DNA of 36,595 nt, from positions 1-36,595 of the forward strand of contig CANRPX010000014.1 in assembly GCA_947632605.1 (NCBI GenBank). Reading direction: 5' to 3'. The notes beneath the pieces were generated by a model that made no database searches, was not told the DNA's origin, and worked only from the letters and a program-made list of their open reading frames with translations. This document shows, piece by piece, positions 27,801-36,043 of the stretch. The stretch comes from an uncultured Clostridia bacterium (lineage in GTDB: Bacteria; Bacillota; Clostridia; TANB77; CAG-508). The translations under genes and the position numbers were made by a program. Position 1 is the first letter of the stretch. Each line of letters starts with the position of its first letter.

Positions 27801-29291
27801 AAAAGTATCAATAACTTCTCCATTTTTTATTTTTATAATTCCAACTTCAGTTATTTTTTCTGTTATATGAGAAATACCTGTTGTTTCTAAGTCAAATACA
27901 CAATATTCCGTATCATCAATTGTTTGGTTTTGAGAATAAAATACACAAGGATCTTTATCTGGAACAAAATATGCCTCTACTCCATAAATTACTTTTAAAT
28001 CTGCTCCTGTTTTCTCTAAAAATTTATGTGCATCTGGAAATGCTTGTACAACTCCATGATCTGTAATTGCAATTGATTTCCATCCCCATTTTATTGCTCT
28101 TTTTAATAGTTCTTCACAAGGTGTAATTCCATCCATTTGGCTCATTTGTGTATGCATGTGAAGTTCTACTCTTTTTACTTCTGCATTATCTTTTCTTTCT
28201 ACATCTTTTTTTATTCCAGTTGATTCTATAATTGTATTTGCCATTATTTCAACTTCTTTAGAATAAGAATTGTATTTTGCTACACCCTCAATTCTTAAAC
28301 CTTTAGCTGAAGATACTCTATTTTTTATTTCTTTTAATTTATCTTTTCCTAAAAAAGCTTTACATGCAATAGTACTTGTTCCATCAAACAAATTAAACAT
28401 TAATATAACTTTTTCATTTTTTATGTCTCTTGAATCAATAGAACCTTCTAAAATTTCTCCATCAACACAAACTTTCATTTCTGTTGTTTCTTCCATTGGA
28501 ATACTATCTATTTTTACTAGTTCTGTTTTTATCATAAGACTTCTACCTAATATCAATGGAGAATTCTCATTTTTTACTTCTGGGCTATTGTTTTGAAAAG
28601 CTTCTATTTTGCTAGCAAGTTCAGGATTTTCGTTTCTTAAATTTTCCTTAATTCTTTCCTCTTCTTCTAACTTCATTTGTTTTTCTTTTTCTGCTTTAAT
28701 TCGTTTTTCTTCTTTTTTAGCTTCTATTTCTTCTTTTGCTTGTTTTTCAAGTTCTAATAAAGCTTGCTTTTCTTCTTCTTTTTTCTTTTTTAGTAATTTT
28801 TCTTCAAGCTCATTAGAAGTATTTTCTATAAATTCTACTTTATATTTTTTATTATATAAATTAGATAAAATATGTTCTATTCCCTTATCAAAATTTTGAG
28901 CAACTAAAAAAGAAGCCCCCTTCATTTCTAATTTTACAAATACTTTTTCTTTGTCAATTTCTAAAGTACTATTTAATAAAATAGCTTTACTGAATGGTTC
29001 TTTCTTTCCTATATATTTAATTATATTTTTCCAATCATCTTGTATGGTTTCTTCGATTTCTGATTCCTTATTATAATTTATATCAACTGAAGCTTTTGCT
29101 ACTTTAAATTTATTAATTAAAAAATCTTCAAAACTATCTATTTCTTCTAAAGTAATTTTTTTGTTAGATATTACTTTAACTTGTAACTTATTTGTTTTTT
29201 TAAACAAATTAACATTATCAATTTCAGTTTCTAATAAATTATTATTTTCATTATAATCGCTAAAAACCTGTTTTAAAGTTTTACCTTGCAT
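24855..29291 (-). CDS. polC: DNA polymerase III alpha subunit, Gram-positive PolC type
   Basis: The main replicative polymerase, with built-in proofreading. At 1478 residues it has normal length. Order: N-terminal domain with a long Lys/Glu-rich helix (about 165-225), OB domain (about 255-360), PHP domain with HMHTQMSQMDG (from about 375), DnaQ-type 3'-5' exonuclease with FDLETTG (about 465-471) inserted in it, a CPNC ... CPKC zinc module (about 945-980), the palm with PDIDLNFSGE (about 997-1006), and fingers. AAGGAG precedes the ATG. It follows the zinc-ribbon/PH gene by 9 bp in the run that starts at pyrH, its classical Firmicutes location. Confidence 0.98.
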   Translation of the reverse strand: MQGKTLKQVFSDYNENNNLLETEIDNVNLFKKTNKLQVKVISNKKITLEEIDSFEDFLINKFKVAKASVDINYNKESEIEETIQDDWKNIIKYIGKKEPFSKAILLNSTLEIDKEKVFVKLEMKGASFLVAQNFDKGIEHILSNLYNKKYKVEFIENTSNELEEKLLKKKKEEEKQALLELEKQAKEEIEAKKEEKRIKAEKEKQMKLEEEERIKENLRNENPELASKIEAFQNNSPEVKNENSPLILGRSLMIKTELVKIDSIPMEETTEMKVCVDGEILEGSIDSRDIKNEKVILMFNLFDGTSTIACKAFLGKDKLKEIKNRVSSAKGLRIEGVAKYNSYSKEVEIMANTIIESTGIKKDVERKDNAEVKRVELHMHTQMSQMDGITPCEELLKRAIKWGWKSIAITDHGVVQAFPDAHKFLEKTGADLKVIYGVEAYFVPDKDPCVFYSQNQTIDDTEYCVFDLETTGISHITEKITEVGIIKIKNGEVIDTFECFVNPEKPIPEKVVEVTHITDDMVKDAETIDKVMPKILEFMGDSVLVAHNADFDIGFMKYNCEQLGLKIENTYIDTLRLARAMFPDFTKYKLGIIAEKLGITVEVAHRALDDVKTLVAVFKKMIENAKEKKAKYIDDFDNVFETDFKKLPSYHAIILAQNYVGLKNLYKLISYSHLDYFYKKPRILKSMLNQYREGLILGSACEAGELYRAIVADRPEEEIEEIANYYDYLEIQPLENNQYMLREGIVENKEKLIEFNKKIVELGEKLNKPVVATCDVHFMDPQDEIYRRILQAGQKYDDADFQAPLYLRTTEEMLKEFEYLGKEKAYEVVVTNTNLVADMCEKIKPISSEKCPPHIPGCEQTIKDIAYSKAHELYGDPLPEIVQSRLDKELDSIIKNGFSVMYIIAQKLVWKSNEDGYIVGSRGSVGSSFVANMTGITEVNSLGPHYRCPNCKFSDFSDYGVKNGFDLPDKNCPKCGHKLDKDGMDIPFETFLGFNGDKEPDIDLNFSGEYQAKAHKYTEVIFGKGTTFKAGTVGTVAEKTAFGYAKNYYEERNINKPNAEIARLSTGCVGIKRTTGQHPGGIIVVPKGREIFEFTPVQHPADDSNSDIITTHFDYHSIDQNLLKLDILGHDDPTMIRMLYDITGIDPTKVPLDDKETMSIFSSTKALGVTPEQINSEVGSFGVPEFGTKFVRGMLVDTKPTTFSELISISGLSHGTDVWLNNAQELINNGTVTLSEAIGCRDDIMVYLMKQGLDPNHAFKIMETVRKGKALKDPEKWAEYVKIMKEHDVPDWYIKSCEKIKYMFPKAHAAAYVTNAFRIAWFKVHKPKAYYTAYFSIRADEFDSECMIFGKEKVRQKMKEIDDAGNAATAKDKNMYSILELVLEMYERGIKFLPIDLYKSHSTKFIMEDDGIRPPLNSIPGLGTVAAEGIYQARLEEPFECIEDMQARSKIGKSVTDLLDKFGCLKGMTKSNQMSLFV

Positions 29292-29300
29292 TTAAACTCC

Positions 29301-29867
29301 TTAATTTATGCTTATTAATTCTCCGATAGCTGCTAAGACTTCTTTAACATTTTCAATATTTTTAATTTGAAAACCATTTAATAATGTTGCACCTGGAAAC
29401 ATTCCTTTAGCATATATACATAAATCTCCAAATCCAAATCTCTTTTGTGTAAGTGTTTGATAATATGTTACATCTCGCAAGTCAGTATATTTTACTACTT
29501 TATTTTTATGAATAAATAAAAAGTCAAAAGTATATACCACTTTTTTCTCATAAAATATTACCTGTGTTCCCATAGCTATTCTTTTATCAAAGAATAATAA
29601 TCCACCTAAAACCACAGCAAATATTAATACGACTAATAACTCTTCTAAGAAACCTCCTGTTGAAATACATATAACAGAAGATAAGATAAATATAAGAAAA
29701 ATCCAAGCATATTTAACTAATTCATACGAAATTGAATATTTTCTTTTTATTTTTAATCTTTCATTTACATCCTTTTTTAATTCTTCTTCTTCTTGAAATG
29801 CTTTATAGCAATTAGTACAAATATCTCCATCTTTTTTTAATTGTGCTCCACAAATTTTACATCTCAT
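29301..29867 (-). CDS. Zinc-ribbon, two-helix membrane protein with PH-like domain
   Basis: An uncharacterised protein of 188 residues. The N-terminus is a zinc ribbon with Cys3, Cys6, Cys17 and Cys20 (CKIC ... CTNC). A hydrophobic hairpin follows (about 48-92), then a beta-rich C-terminal part (about 95-185) that looks like a bacterial PH (YdbS-like) domain with VVYTFDFLFIHKNKV. I chose ATG 29867 because AAGGA lies ten bases upstream; a GTG three codons earlier overlaps that site. It sits between rseP and polC, where many Firmicutes carry ispG. Function unknown. Confidence 0.7.
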   Translation of the reverse strand: MRCKICGAQLKKDGDICTNCYKAFQEEEELKKDVNERLKIKRKYSISYELVKYAWIFLIFILSSVICISTGGFLEELLVVLIFAVVLGGLLFFDKRIAMGTQVIFYEKKVVYTFDFLFIHKNKVVKYTDLRDVTYYQTLTQKRFGFGDLCIYAKGMFPGATLLNGFQIKNIENVKEVLAAIGELISIN

Positions 29868-29882
29868 TTTATCCACTTCCTT

Positions 29883-30894
29883 CTAAAAAATTCTTATAAT
29901 ATCTTTATAAGACACATAAAGCGAGAATAAAATTAATAATAAAAAACCAGTTGATTGTATTCCTAATTCTATTTCTTCTTTTAGTGCTTCTCCCCTTATT
30001 CCTTCAATTATTAGTAATAGTAATCTTCCTCCATCTAAAGCTGGTATTGGAAGAAGATTTGTTACTCCTAACGATAGCGATATTAAGCAAAGTAAATATA
30101 TAAAATTGTATACTCCGCTTATTTCTTACCACAATCTCAGAAATTCCAATTGGTCCTGTCATTTGTTCTATTCCAACTTTTCCGGTAAACAGCATTTTTA
30201 AGCTCTCTACAATAGAATCTAAAAAATTTGCTGTTTCCCAAAAAGAATAATAAAATCTTTCTGTTAATTTTAAATTTTCATTTGCTCTTGCCTCTATGCC
30301 TAGAATATATAGTCCTTCTTCATATTCTGTTGGTTTAACTTTTAAATCTATTTTTTCTTTATTTCTTTCAACTGTTACTAGTATATCTCCATCTGTATAA
30401 TCTCTCAATGCTTTTGATATATCTGATTTTAATCTTATTTTTGTATTATTTATTTGAAGAATTTTATCTCCAACTTCAATTCCCGCAATATTTTCTGTTG
30501 CTTCTGGAAGAATACTTTCAACTGTTGTAGATACACCATTACTTGAGAAAAATGATAATCCAAAAAATACAATTATTGCAAAAACAATATTAACAGTAGC
30601 ACCTGCTGCAACTATAACTATTCTATGCCATAACTTTGCTTTATTAAATGCACCTTCTTCTTCAGATCTTTCAGTTTCACCTGTCATTTTTACATAACCG
30701 CCAAAAGGTATACATCCAACAGAATATACTGTTTCTTTTCTTTTTTTAGAAAAAATTTTAGGGCCAAATCCTATTGAAAATTCTTCTACTTTTACTTTAA
30801 ATAATTTAGCTGCTAGAAAATGACCACCTTCGTGTATGAAAACTAAAAAGCCAAGCAAAAATATTATTTTTACTGCATTAACTAAGAAACTCAA
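29883..30894 (-). pseudogene. rseP: Site-2 protease RseP, frameshifted
   Basis: RseP is a membrane zinc protease that cleaves transmembrane segments such as anti-sigma factors. The first frame (30894 to 30004) gives HEGGH (21-25, zinc site), the membrane segments and a PDZ domain, then runs out of frame after SEIVVRN. The other frame resumes at about 30117 with GVYNFIYLL and continues through LLPIPALDGGR, the second zinc motif, to a stop at 29883. The two parts join into about 336 residues, normal for RseP. One extra base near 30115-30125 explains it. It may be a real mutation, an assembly error or a +1 translational shift. Start is TTG with GGAGG nine bases upstream, 14 bp after cdsA. Confidence 0.88.
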
Positions 30895-30907
30895 ATTCTA
30901 AGTCCTC

Positions 30908-31723
30908 CTACAAAAACATTGTTAATAAAAAATAAGCAAATGGTGCTATAAAAATAACACTATCTATTCTATCTATCATTCCTCCATGTCCTGGAAATAA
31001 TTCACTAAAATCTTTTACTTCAAAATATCTTTTAATACTAGAAGCTGCAAAATCTCCTATTTGTCCTATTATACTTAAAACTACGGAAATTACTCCTATA
31101 AACACATAAGAAATTTCAAGTTTAAAGAAATAATTTATAAATAATGTAAAAATCATATTAACAATTATTGATCCTAATACTCCTGCTATACATCCTTCCA
31201 CAGATTTATTAGGGCTCACTTTACTAAATTTTGTTTTTCCAAATTTCTGTCCTACTAAAAATGCTAAAATGTCTGTTCCCCAAGCTGATAAAATTATATA
31301 CCAAATTAATATTTTTCCAGATACTGCTCCTTCTATACTATAAGTTAATGGAATAAATACACAAAATCCAAAAATATATACGATTCCTAATAATGTATAT
31401 GCAACATTTTCAAATGTGATTTTCATATTAGAAATTATTATATGAAAAAATAAAATTAGTAATAGTGTAGGCATTCCAAACTTTAATATTATATTTATAT
31501 AATCCGTTGGTATAAGATGTATAATAGATATACATGCTACTGATAAATAACTTATCCACTTAATTACTTTTGTTTTTTTTGATACACAATTTATATATTC
31601 ATTTATTGCAATTATTGCTATTATAGCAGTAACTATATCTATTATATATTTATTTCCAAAAGAAAATACTAATACAACTATCGGAAATCCAATCACTGCT
31701 GTTAAAAATCTTTTAATATTCAT
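30908..31723 (-). CDS. cdsA: Phosphatidate cytidylyltransferase
   Basis: CdsA makes CDP-diacylglycerol from phosphatidic acid and CTP, the precursor of acidic phospholipids, in the membrane. The 271-residue protein has about seven to eight membrane segments. The C-terminal signature PGHGGMIDRIDS is intact and is preceded by VSPNKSVEG and DFAASSIKR, both typical. AAGGA precedes the ATG. It lies 23 bp after uppS and 13 bp before rseP; the dxr gene often found between cdsA and rseP is absent. Confidence 0.96.
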   Translation of the reverse strand: MNIKRFLTAVIGFPIVVLVFSFGNKYIIDIVTAIIAIIAINEYINCVSKKTKVIKWISYLSVACISIIHLIPTDYINIILKFGMPTLLLILFFHIIISNMKITFENVAYTLLGIVYIFGFCVFIPLTYSIEGAVSGKILIWYIILSAWGTDILAFLVGQKFGKTKFSKVSPNKSVEGCIAGVLGSIIVNMIFTLFINYFFKLEISYVFIGVISVVLSIIGQIGDFAASSIKRYFEVKDFSELFPGHGGMIDRIDSVIFIAPFAYFLLTMFL

Positions 31724-31746
31724 AATTTTTTATCCTTTTTATATTT

Positions 31747-32454
31747 TTATGAACCACCAAATCTTCTATTTCTTTTATTATATATTTCAATAGCATTATC
31801 TAAATCTTTTGAAGAAAAGTCTGGCCAAAACTTATCTAATATTAATATTTCAGAATATACTGATTGCCAAGTTAAAAATCCACTTAATCTCATCTCACCA
31901 CTTGTTCTAATTATTAAGTCTGGATCTGGCATATCTTTTGTGTATAAATATTTTGGAATTAAATTTTCATTTATATCTTCAACTTTTAAACTTCCATTTT
32001 TTACATCGGTAGATATATTTTTTATCGCATTTACTAATTCATCTCTACCGCCATAATTTAAAGCAATATTAAAGATTGTTCCAGTATTTGTTTCTGTTCT
32101 TTTTACTGTTTTTGCAATACTTTCTTGTAATGGAACTGATAATTGAGATAAGTTTCCTAACACTCTAATTACAATATTTTCTGTATCTGCTTCTTTTGCA
32201 AAATCATCTAAGTAATTTTGCAATAATGTCATTAAAGTATTAACTTCTTCTTCACTTCTTTTCCAATTTTCTGTTGAAAAAGCATAAACTGTTATATATT
32301 CAAGTCCAATTTTATTTGCATGTCTAACAATTTTCTTTAAAGTTTCTGCACCTTGTTTATGTCCTAATTTAATAGGAATATTTTTTTGTTTTGCCCATCT
32401 TCTATTGCCATCCATAATAATTGCAATATGTCTAGGCATATTTTCCTTTTTCAT
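31747..32454 (-). CDS. uppS: Undecaprenyl diphosphate synthase
   Basis: A cis-prenyltransferase that condenses eight isopentenyl diphosphates onto farnesyl diphosphate to make the C55 carrier for wall synthesis. IIMDGNRRWA with catalytic Asp15, the GHKQGAE phosphate-binding stretch, FSTENWKRS and the RTSGEMRLSGF region (about 186-196) are present; RLSNF is more common. Length is 235, normal. GGAG precedes the ATG. It sits 12 bp after frr and 23 bp before cdsA. Confidence 0.96.
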   Translation of the reverse strand: MKKENMPRHIAIIMDGNRRWAKQKNIPIKLGHKQGAETLKKIVRHANKIGLEYITVYAFSTENWKRSEEEVNTLMTLLQNYLDDFAKEADTENIVIRVLGNLSQLSVPLQESIAKTVKRTETNTGTIFNIALNYGGRDELVNAIKNISTDVKNGSLKVEDINENLIPKYLYTKDMPDPDLIIRTSGEMRLSGFLTWQSVYSEILILDKFWPDFSSKDLDNAIEIYNKRNRRFGGS

Positions 32455-32466
32455 AATTACTCCAAT

Positions 32467-33015
32467 TTATACACTCATAATTTCTTTTTCTTTATTTTCT
32501 AACATTTTATCAATCTCTGCTACATATTTATCTGTTAATTTTTGAATTTTATCTTCTAAATCAGATTTCTGATCTTCTGTAATTTCAGAATTTTTAAGTT
32601 CAGTTTTTACAGATTCCATACCATCTCTTCTTATAGAACGAACAGCAACTCTAGCCTCTTCAGCTATTTTTCTAATGTCTTTTGCTAAATCTTTTCTTCT
32701 TTCTTCTGTTAATTCAGGAAAATTTAATCTTATAACTTTTCCATCATTATTTGGATTTAATCCAATATCTGAAGCTAAAATAGCTTTTTCAATAGCTTTT
32801 AAAACACTTGAATCCCATGGTTGAATAACAATTGTTCTTGCCTCTGGAACTGATATTCCGGCTACTTGATTTATTGGTGTTTGAACACCATAATACTCTA
32901 CACTTATTTTATTTAGTATAGAAGGATTAGCTCTACCAGCTCTTATTTCTGACAAATTTTGACTAAAAACATCTATTGTTTTTTGCATTCTTTCTTCTAA
33001 ATTTTGTAATTCCAT
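32467..33015 (-). CDS. frr: Ribosome recycling factor
   Basis: RRF splits the post-termination ribosome together with EF-G. At 182 residues it has the usual length and both domains: the long helical arm with the N-terminal FSQNLSEIRAGRANPSIL and the C-terminal KDIRKIAEEARVAVRSIRRD, and the beta domain between them. The GRANP and VRSIRRD motifs are the strongest evidence. AAGGGG lies before the ATG. It is 25 bp after pyrH, as in most bacteria. Confidence 0.97.
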   Translation of the reverse strand: MELQNLEERMQKTIDVFSQNLSEIRAGRANPSILNKISVEYYGVQTPINQVAGISVPEARTIVIQPWDSSVLKAIEKAILASDIGLNPNNDGKVIRLNFPELTEERRKDLAKDIRKIAEEARVAVRSIRRDGMESVKTELKNSEITEDQKSDLEDKIQKLTDKYVAEIDKMLENKEKEIMSV

Positions 33016-33040
33016 AATTTACATCCCCTTTATTTTTATT

Positions 33041-33745
33041 TTATGATACGATTGTACCTACCTTTTCACCTTTTATAACTCTTACAATATTTTCAGGATC
33101 ACTAATAGCAAATACTAAAAGTGGTATATTGTTATCTTTGCAAAGTGCTGTTGCAGTTGAATCCATAACTTTTAAATCCTGTGCTAAAACATCTTTATAA
33201 GAAATTTCATCATATTTTACTGCTGAAGCATCAATTTTAGGATCTGCTGAATAAACACCATCTATTGTTTTAGCAAGTAGTATAACTTCTGATTCTGTTT
33301 CTGCAGCTCTTAAAGCAGCAGCTGTATCTGTTGAAAAATATGGATGACCAGTTCCACAAGCAAAAATTACTACTCTTCCTTTCTCTAAATGTTTTGCAGC
33401 TTTTCTTTTTATATAAGGCTCTGCAATCTCTCTCATTTCTATTGCAGTTTGTAATCTTGTGTATAAACCTCTAGCTTCTAATGCATCTTGAAGTGCTAAA
33501 CCATTCATTGCAGTAGCAAGCATTCCCATATAGTCTGCTGATGCTCTATCCATTTTATGTCCATTTCTTGCACCTCTCCAAAAATTTCCTCCACCTACTA
33601 CGATAGATACTTGAACACCCATATCAACAACTTCTTTTATTTTGTCTGATATTGCTCCTACGACATCTGGATCTATTCCATGTCCTTCTTTTCCAGCTAA
33701 GGCTTCTCCGCTAAGTTTTAGTAATACTCTTTTATAGGCTATCAT
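33041..33745 (-). CDS. pyrH: UMP kinase
   Basis: PyrH phosphorylates UMP to UDP in pyrimidine synthesis, as a cytoplasmic hexamer of the amino-acid-kinase fold. The N-terminal LKLSGEAL, the GGGNFWRG loop, [14 protein letters not shown] and the [17 protein letters not shown] region are typical. Length (234) is normal. The ATG has GGAG upstream. rpsB and tsf, which often precede it, are not here: it starts the pyrH-frr-uppS-cdsA run with its own upstream region of about 180 bp. Confidence 0.97.
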   Translation of the reverse strand: MIAYKRVLLKLSGEALAGKEGHGIDPDVVGAISDKIKEVVDMGVQVSIVVGGGNFWRGARNGHKMDRASADYMGMLATAMNGLALQDALEARGLYTRLQTAIEMREIAEPYIKRKAAKHLEKGRVVIFACGTGHPYFSTDTAAALRAAETESEVILLAKTIDGVYSADPKIDASAVKYDEISYKDVLAQDLKVMDSTATALCKDNNIPLLVFAISDPENIVRVIKGEKVGTIVS

Positions 33746-33803
33746 ATTTTTCTCCTTTATTTTTATTTATGGATAAACAATATTATCCTATTATACTTTT
33801 TGT

Positions 33804-33812
33804 ATTCTATCA
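33804..33812 (-). promoter_or_regulatory. Probable extended -10 promoter of pyrH run
   Basis: The minus strand shows TGATAGAAT (33804-33812) within ATGATAGAATACAAAA, the same 16 bases seen at the eno promoter. The -35 is poor (a GTGTAA-like hexamer at 17 bp), as is common with extended -10 promoters. A second TATAAT lies at 33790-33795 without a good -35. The start of pyrH is about 60 bp downstream. Confidence 0.5.
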
Positions 33813-33926
33813 TAAAAAAAAATTTTTTACACTATTTTTTATAATATTTTTTAAATAATTTTGTCGTTAAAAATTTATAAATTAAAAAATTTATTTAATT
33901 ATTTGATTTTATAATATTTTACTATC

Positions 33927-34367
33927 TTATAAATTAAAATCTTTTATTAGTTTTTCTTTAAATTCTTCTGGTATTAATCTTATATTTTTTATTTCTTTTT
34001 TAGGAACTATAACAGGTATGTAATCTCCTCTATCAGCATATTTAGGATCATTAGAAAATTCAGGTCCATTTCCAGTTCCTAATTTTCCGCTTATATACTC
34101 ACATTTATATAAATATTCATCTGCATTATCATTTATTTTTCTAAAATATAATTGTTCTTTTGCTTCTACATTAATTCCAAACTCTTCTAGAACTTCCCTT
34201 TTAGCACATTCTTCAAAAGTTTCGCTTCCTTCTAAACCTCCTCCTGGAAAAACATAATATTCCCCATAAGGTTTATCTTTATTTTCACTTGGTTTTACAT
34301 TAGTTCTGTGCATTAAAGCATATCCATTTTCCATTTCTATTAATCCTGCTACTCTTATTCTTTTCAT
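33927..34367 (-). CDS. Nudix hydrolase
   Basis: Nudix enzymes hydrolyse nucleoside diphosphates linked to another group. The complete Nudix box lies at 43-65: Gly43, Glu49, then REVLEEFGI (57-65) with the metal-binding glutamates. At 146 residues it is a single-domain protein. The rest gives no substrate hint; YYVFPGGG before the box is ordinary for the family. AAGGAGG precedes the ATG. It is transcribed alone from the promoter at 34405-34433, which overlaps the end of the greA terminator. Confidence 0.92.
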   Translation of the reverse strand: MKRIRVAGLIEMENGYALMHRTNVKPSENKDKPYGEYYVFPGGGLEGSETFEECAKREVLEEFGINVEAKEQLYFRKINDNADEYLYKCEYISGKLGTGNGPEFSNDPKYADRGDYIPVIVPKKEIKNIRLIPEEFKEKLIKDFNL

Positions 34368-34404
34368 TAAATTTTCCTCCTTAAAATTTAAAAAATTTTA
34401 ATAT

Positions 34405-34433
34405 ATAATATCATAAATTTTTTTCTTAAACAA
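34405..34433 (-). promoter_or_regulatory. Promoter of the Nudix gene
   Basis: The minus strand has TTGTTT (34428-34433), 17 bp, then TATTAT (34405-34410) preceded by TGA. The -35 box shares bases with the T-tract of the greA terminator, so the two signals are nested. Confidence 0.6.
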
Positions 34434-34460
34434 AAAAGGATATATGAAATTCATATATCC
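34431..34460 (-). terminator. Intrinsic terminator of greA
   Basis: A 10-bp perfect stem GGATATATGA/TCATATATCC (34438-34447 with 34451-34460) has a 3-nt loop and is followed on the minus strand by TTTTTTG. It starts 10 bp after the greA stop. Confidence 0.88.
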
Positions 34461-34470
34461 CCTCTATAAT

Positions 34471-34947
34471 TTATTTTTTTATTGATAATATTTTTAATTT
34501 TATAATTCCAACAGGAGCTTGAACTTCTACTATATTATTTCTTTTTTTACCTAGCAAAGCTTTTCCTATTGGAGATTCATTAGATATTTTATTAGTACTA
34601 GTATCAACTTCTGTTGAACCAACAATTGTATATTCTATTGTTTCATCATATTCCATATCTAAAACTTTTACTATATTTCCTACTTGAACTACTTCTGTAT
34701 CAATTTCTGATTCATCTATTATTTTTGCATATTTTATTTTTTCTTCTAATTCAGCTATTTTTATCTCATTAGCAGCTTGAGCATTTTTTGCTTCATCATA
34801 TTCTGAGTTTTCTGATAAATCACCAAAGCCTAAAGCTACTTTTATTCTTTCAGCTATTTCATATCTTACTTCTGTTTTTAATTTTTCTAATTCCTTTTCA
34901 AGATTATCATATCCTTCTTGTGTTAATAAAAATTCTTTCTCTCCCAT
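34471..34947 (-). CDS. greA: Transcription elongation factor GreA
   Basis: GreA enters the secondary channel of RNA polymerase and stimulates cleavage of backtracked RNA. The 158-residue protein shows the N-terminal coiled coil with the acidic tip GDLSENSEY (Asp43 and Glu46 being the expected key residues) and the C-terminal FKBP-like domain ending in [10 protein letters not shown], with [15 protein letters not shown] typical. GGAGG precedes the ATG. It has its own promoter (34991-35019) and terminator, so it is a single-gene unit. Confidence 0.97.
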   Translation of the reverse strand: MGEKEFLLTQEGYDNLEKELEKLKTEVRYEIAERIKVALGFGDLSENSEYDEAKNAQAANEIKIAELEEKIKYAKIIDESEIDTEVVQVGNIVKVLDMEYDETIEYTIVGSTEVDTSTNKISNESPIGKALLGKKRNNIVEVQAPVGIIKLKILSIKK

Positions 34948-34990
34948 AACTTTAAGACCTCCTAATTTGTTTGTTACTATATACTCAAAT

Positions 34991-35019
34991 ATAATAAAAT
35001 TTTTTTATTAATTTGTCAA
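34991..35019 (-). promoter_or_regulatory. greA promoter
   Basis: The minus strand has a perfect TTGACA (35014-35019), 17 bp of A/T-rich spacer and TATTAT (34991-34996). The -35 begins one base after the stop codon of the upstream gene. Confidence 0.8.
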
Positions 35020-35020
35020 G

Positions 35021-35929
35021 TTAATTTGCTATTTTTTTTGATAAATTCATATATTCATTCTTTCTTATTCTTCCACTTTTTCCACTCAAAAAACTTATGT
35101 TAACACCATCTTTCATTATTTCATTTATTATATTTTTAGAACTTGTATTTTTATATATATAACTTTCATATAATACAGAATTATCAAAGTCATTTAAATG
35201 TATGCTATTTTTCAAGTATTTTCTCGGCATTGGTATTTCAAAAAAGTCCACATTTATTCCTTCAAAAGATTTAATATTTATTTTGATTGCTTCATTAAAG
35301 TTTATAATACATGTCCTTTTTGGCAAAGTGTACTTATTTATTTCCTCTTCAGAAAAATCAAAATTAAATATAATATCACTTTTAATTAAACTTTTTTTAT
35401 AATTATTATTCATATTTAAAATTATACCTTTTTCTTCATATAATTCTTTTTCTAATTTTCTAAATTTTCTTTCATCTTCTGTTATTACATTTAAGATTTT
35501 AACTTTTGAAGATATATCTTTTATATTTTCTACAACAATATCACTTATTCCATTACTTAAAAAAGAAACTTCTTGATATCCTAAATTTTCTCTTTTGCAT
35601 TTGCAAATATAATCAGCACAGCTATTTGCTAAATGTTTAAATAGCCATTTTCCATCTAATATTTTAACATTTTCTTTTCTTATAAACTCCATAAAATCCT
35701 TATTATTTAGTAAATTATTTGAAATACAAACTCTATTTATGCAATTTCTTTTAATGTATTTTGAAAGAGAATCTAATGTTTTATTACTAACATCTTTAAT
35801 AATTACTAAAGTTTTATTTTCATTTTTTTCTTCTCTTAATTTTACAAACTTGTCTTTTATTTTCTCCCAAAAATGTATATTTTTTTTATCTACTATCTCA
35901 TTATTTTCAGCTAACTTTATATATATCAA
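35021..35929 (-). CDS. Unrecognised Rossmann-like protein, probable TTG start
   Basis: I cannot assign a family with confidence. The protein is about 303 residues, soluble, with no signal peptide or membrane segment. Alternating beta-alpha elements and phrases such as VKILNVITEDERKFRKLE and KSDIIFNFDFSEEEINKY suggest a dinucleotide-type fold, loosely like dehydrogenase domains, but no GxGxxG loop is visible. A CADYICKCKR segment holds three Cys. The start is unclear: GTG at 35938 begins inside AGGTGA, while TTG at 35929 has AGGTGA five bases upstream and gives MIYIKLAEN, so I prefer TTG. A hairpin covers this site. It lies upstream of greA with its stop beside the greA -35. Confidence 0.65.
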   Translation of the reverse strand: MIYIKLAENNEIVDKKNIHFWEKIKDKFVKLREEKNENKTLVIIKDVSNKTLDSLSKYIKRNCINRVCISNNLLNNKDFMEFIRKENVKILDGKWLFKHLANSCADYICKCKRENLGYQEVSFLSNGISDIVVENIKDISSKVKILNVITEDERKFRKLEKELYEEKGIILNMNNNYKKSLIKSDIIFNFDFSEEEINKYTLPKRTCIINFNEAIKINIKSFEGINVDFFEIPMPRKYLKNSIHLNDFDNSVLYESYIYKNTSSKNIINEIMKDGVNISFLSGKSGRIRKNEYMNLSKKIAN

Positions 35930-35930
35930 A

Positions 35931-35967
35931 AAAATCACCTCTTATATCTTATATATGAAGTGATTTT
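35931..35967 (-). promoter_or_regulatory. Hairpin covering the ribosome binding site, with T-tract
   Basis: In the minus-strand RNA, AAAATCACTTC (35957-35967) pairs with GAGGTGATTTT (35931-35941) over 11 positions with one G-U pair, around a 15-nt loop. The second arm contains the Shine-Dalgarno sequence of the downstream gene, and seven Ts run from its end. It could act as an initiation-blocking structure, an attenuator, or a terminator overlapping the gene start. Confidence 0.5.
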
Positions 35968-36012
35968 AATTTTATGATTTCTTTTAAGAAAAAATATGTA
36001 AAATATTAACTT

Positions 36013-36039
36013 AAAAATACTGTTTCATTTAGTATTTTT
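36013..36039 (-). terminator. Probable terminator of tRNA-Gln
   Basis: A 9-bp perfect AT-rich stem AAAAATACT/AGTATTTTT (36013-36021 with 36031-36039) has a 9-nt loop and begins just after the CCA end of the tRNA. The T-run lies in the second arm, so strength is uncertain. Confidence 0.55.
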
Positions 36040-36043
36040 GTTT

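Noticed and set aside
33877..33894. Possible terminator after the Nudix gene
   Set aside because: The 7-bp stem is entirely A/T and sits in an A/T-only stretch, so chance pairing is likely; a weak terminator cannot be excluded.
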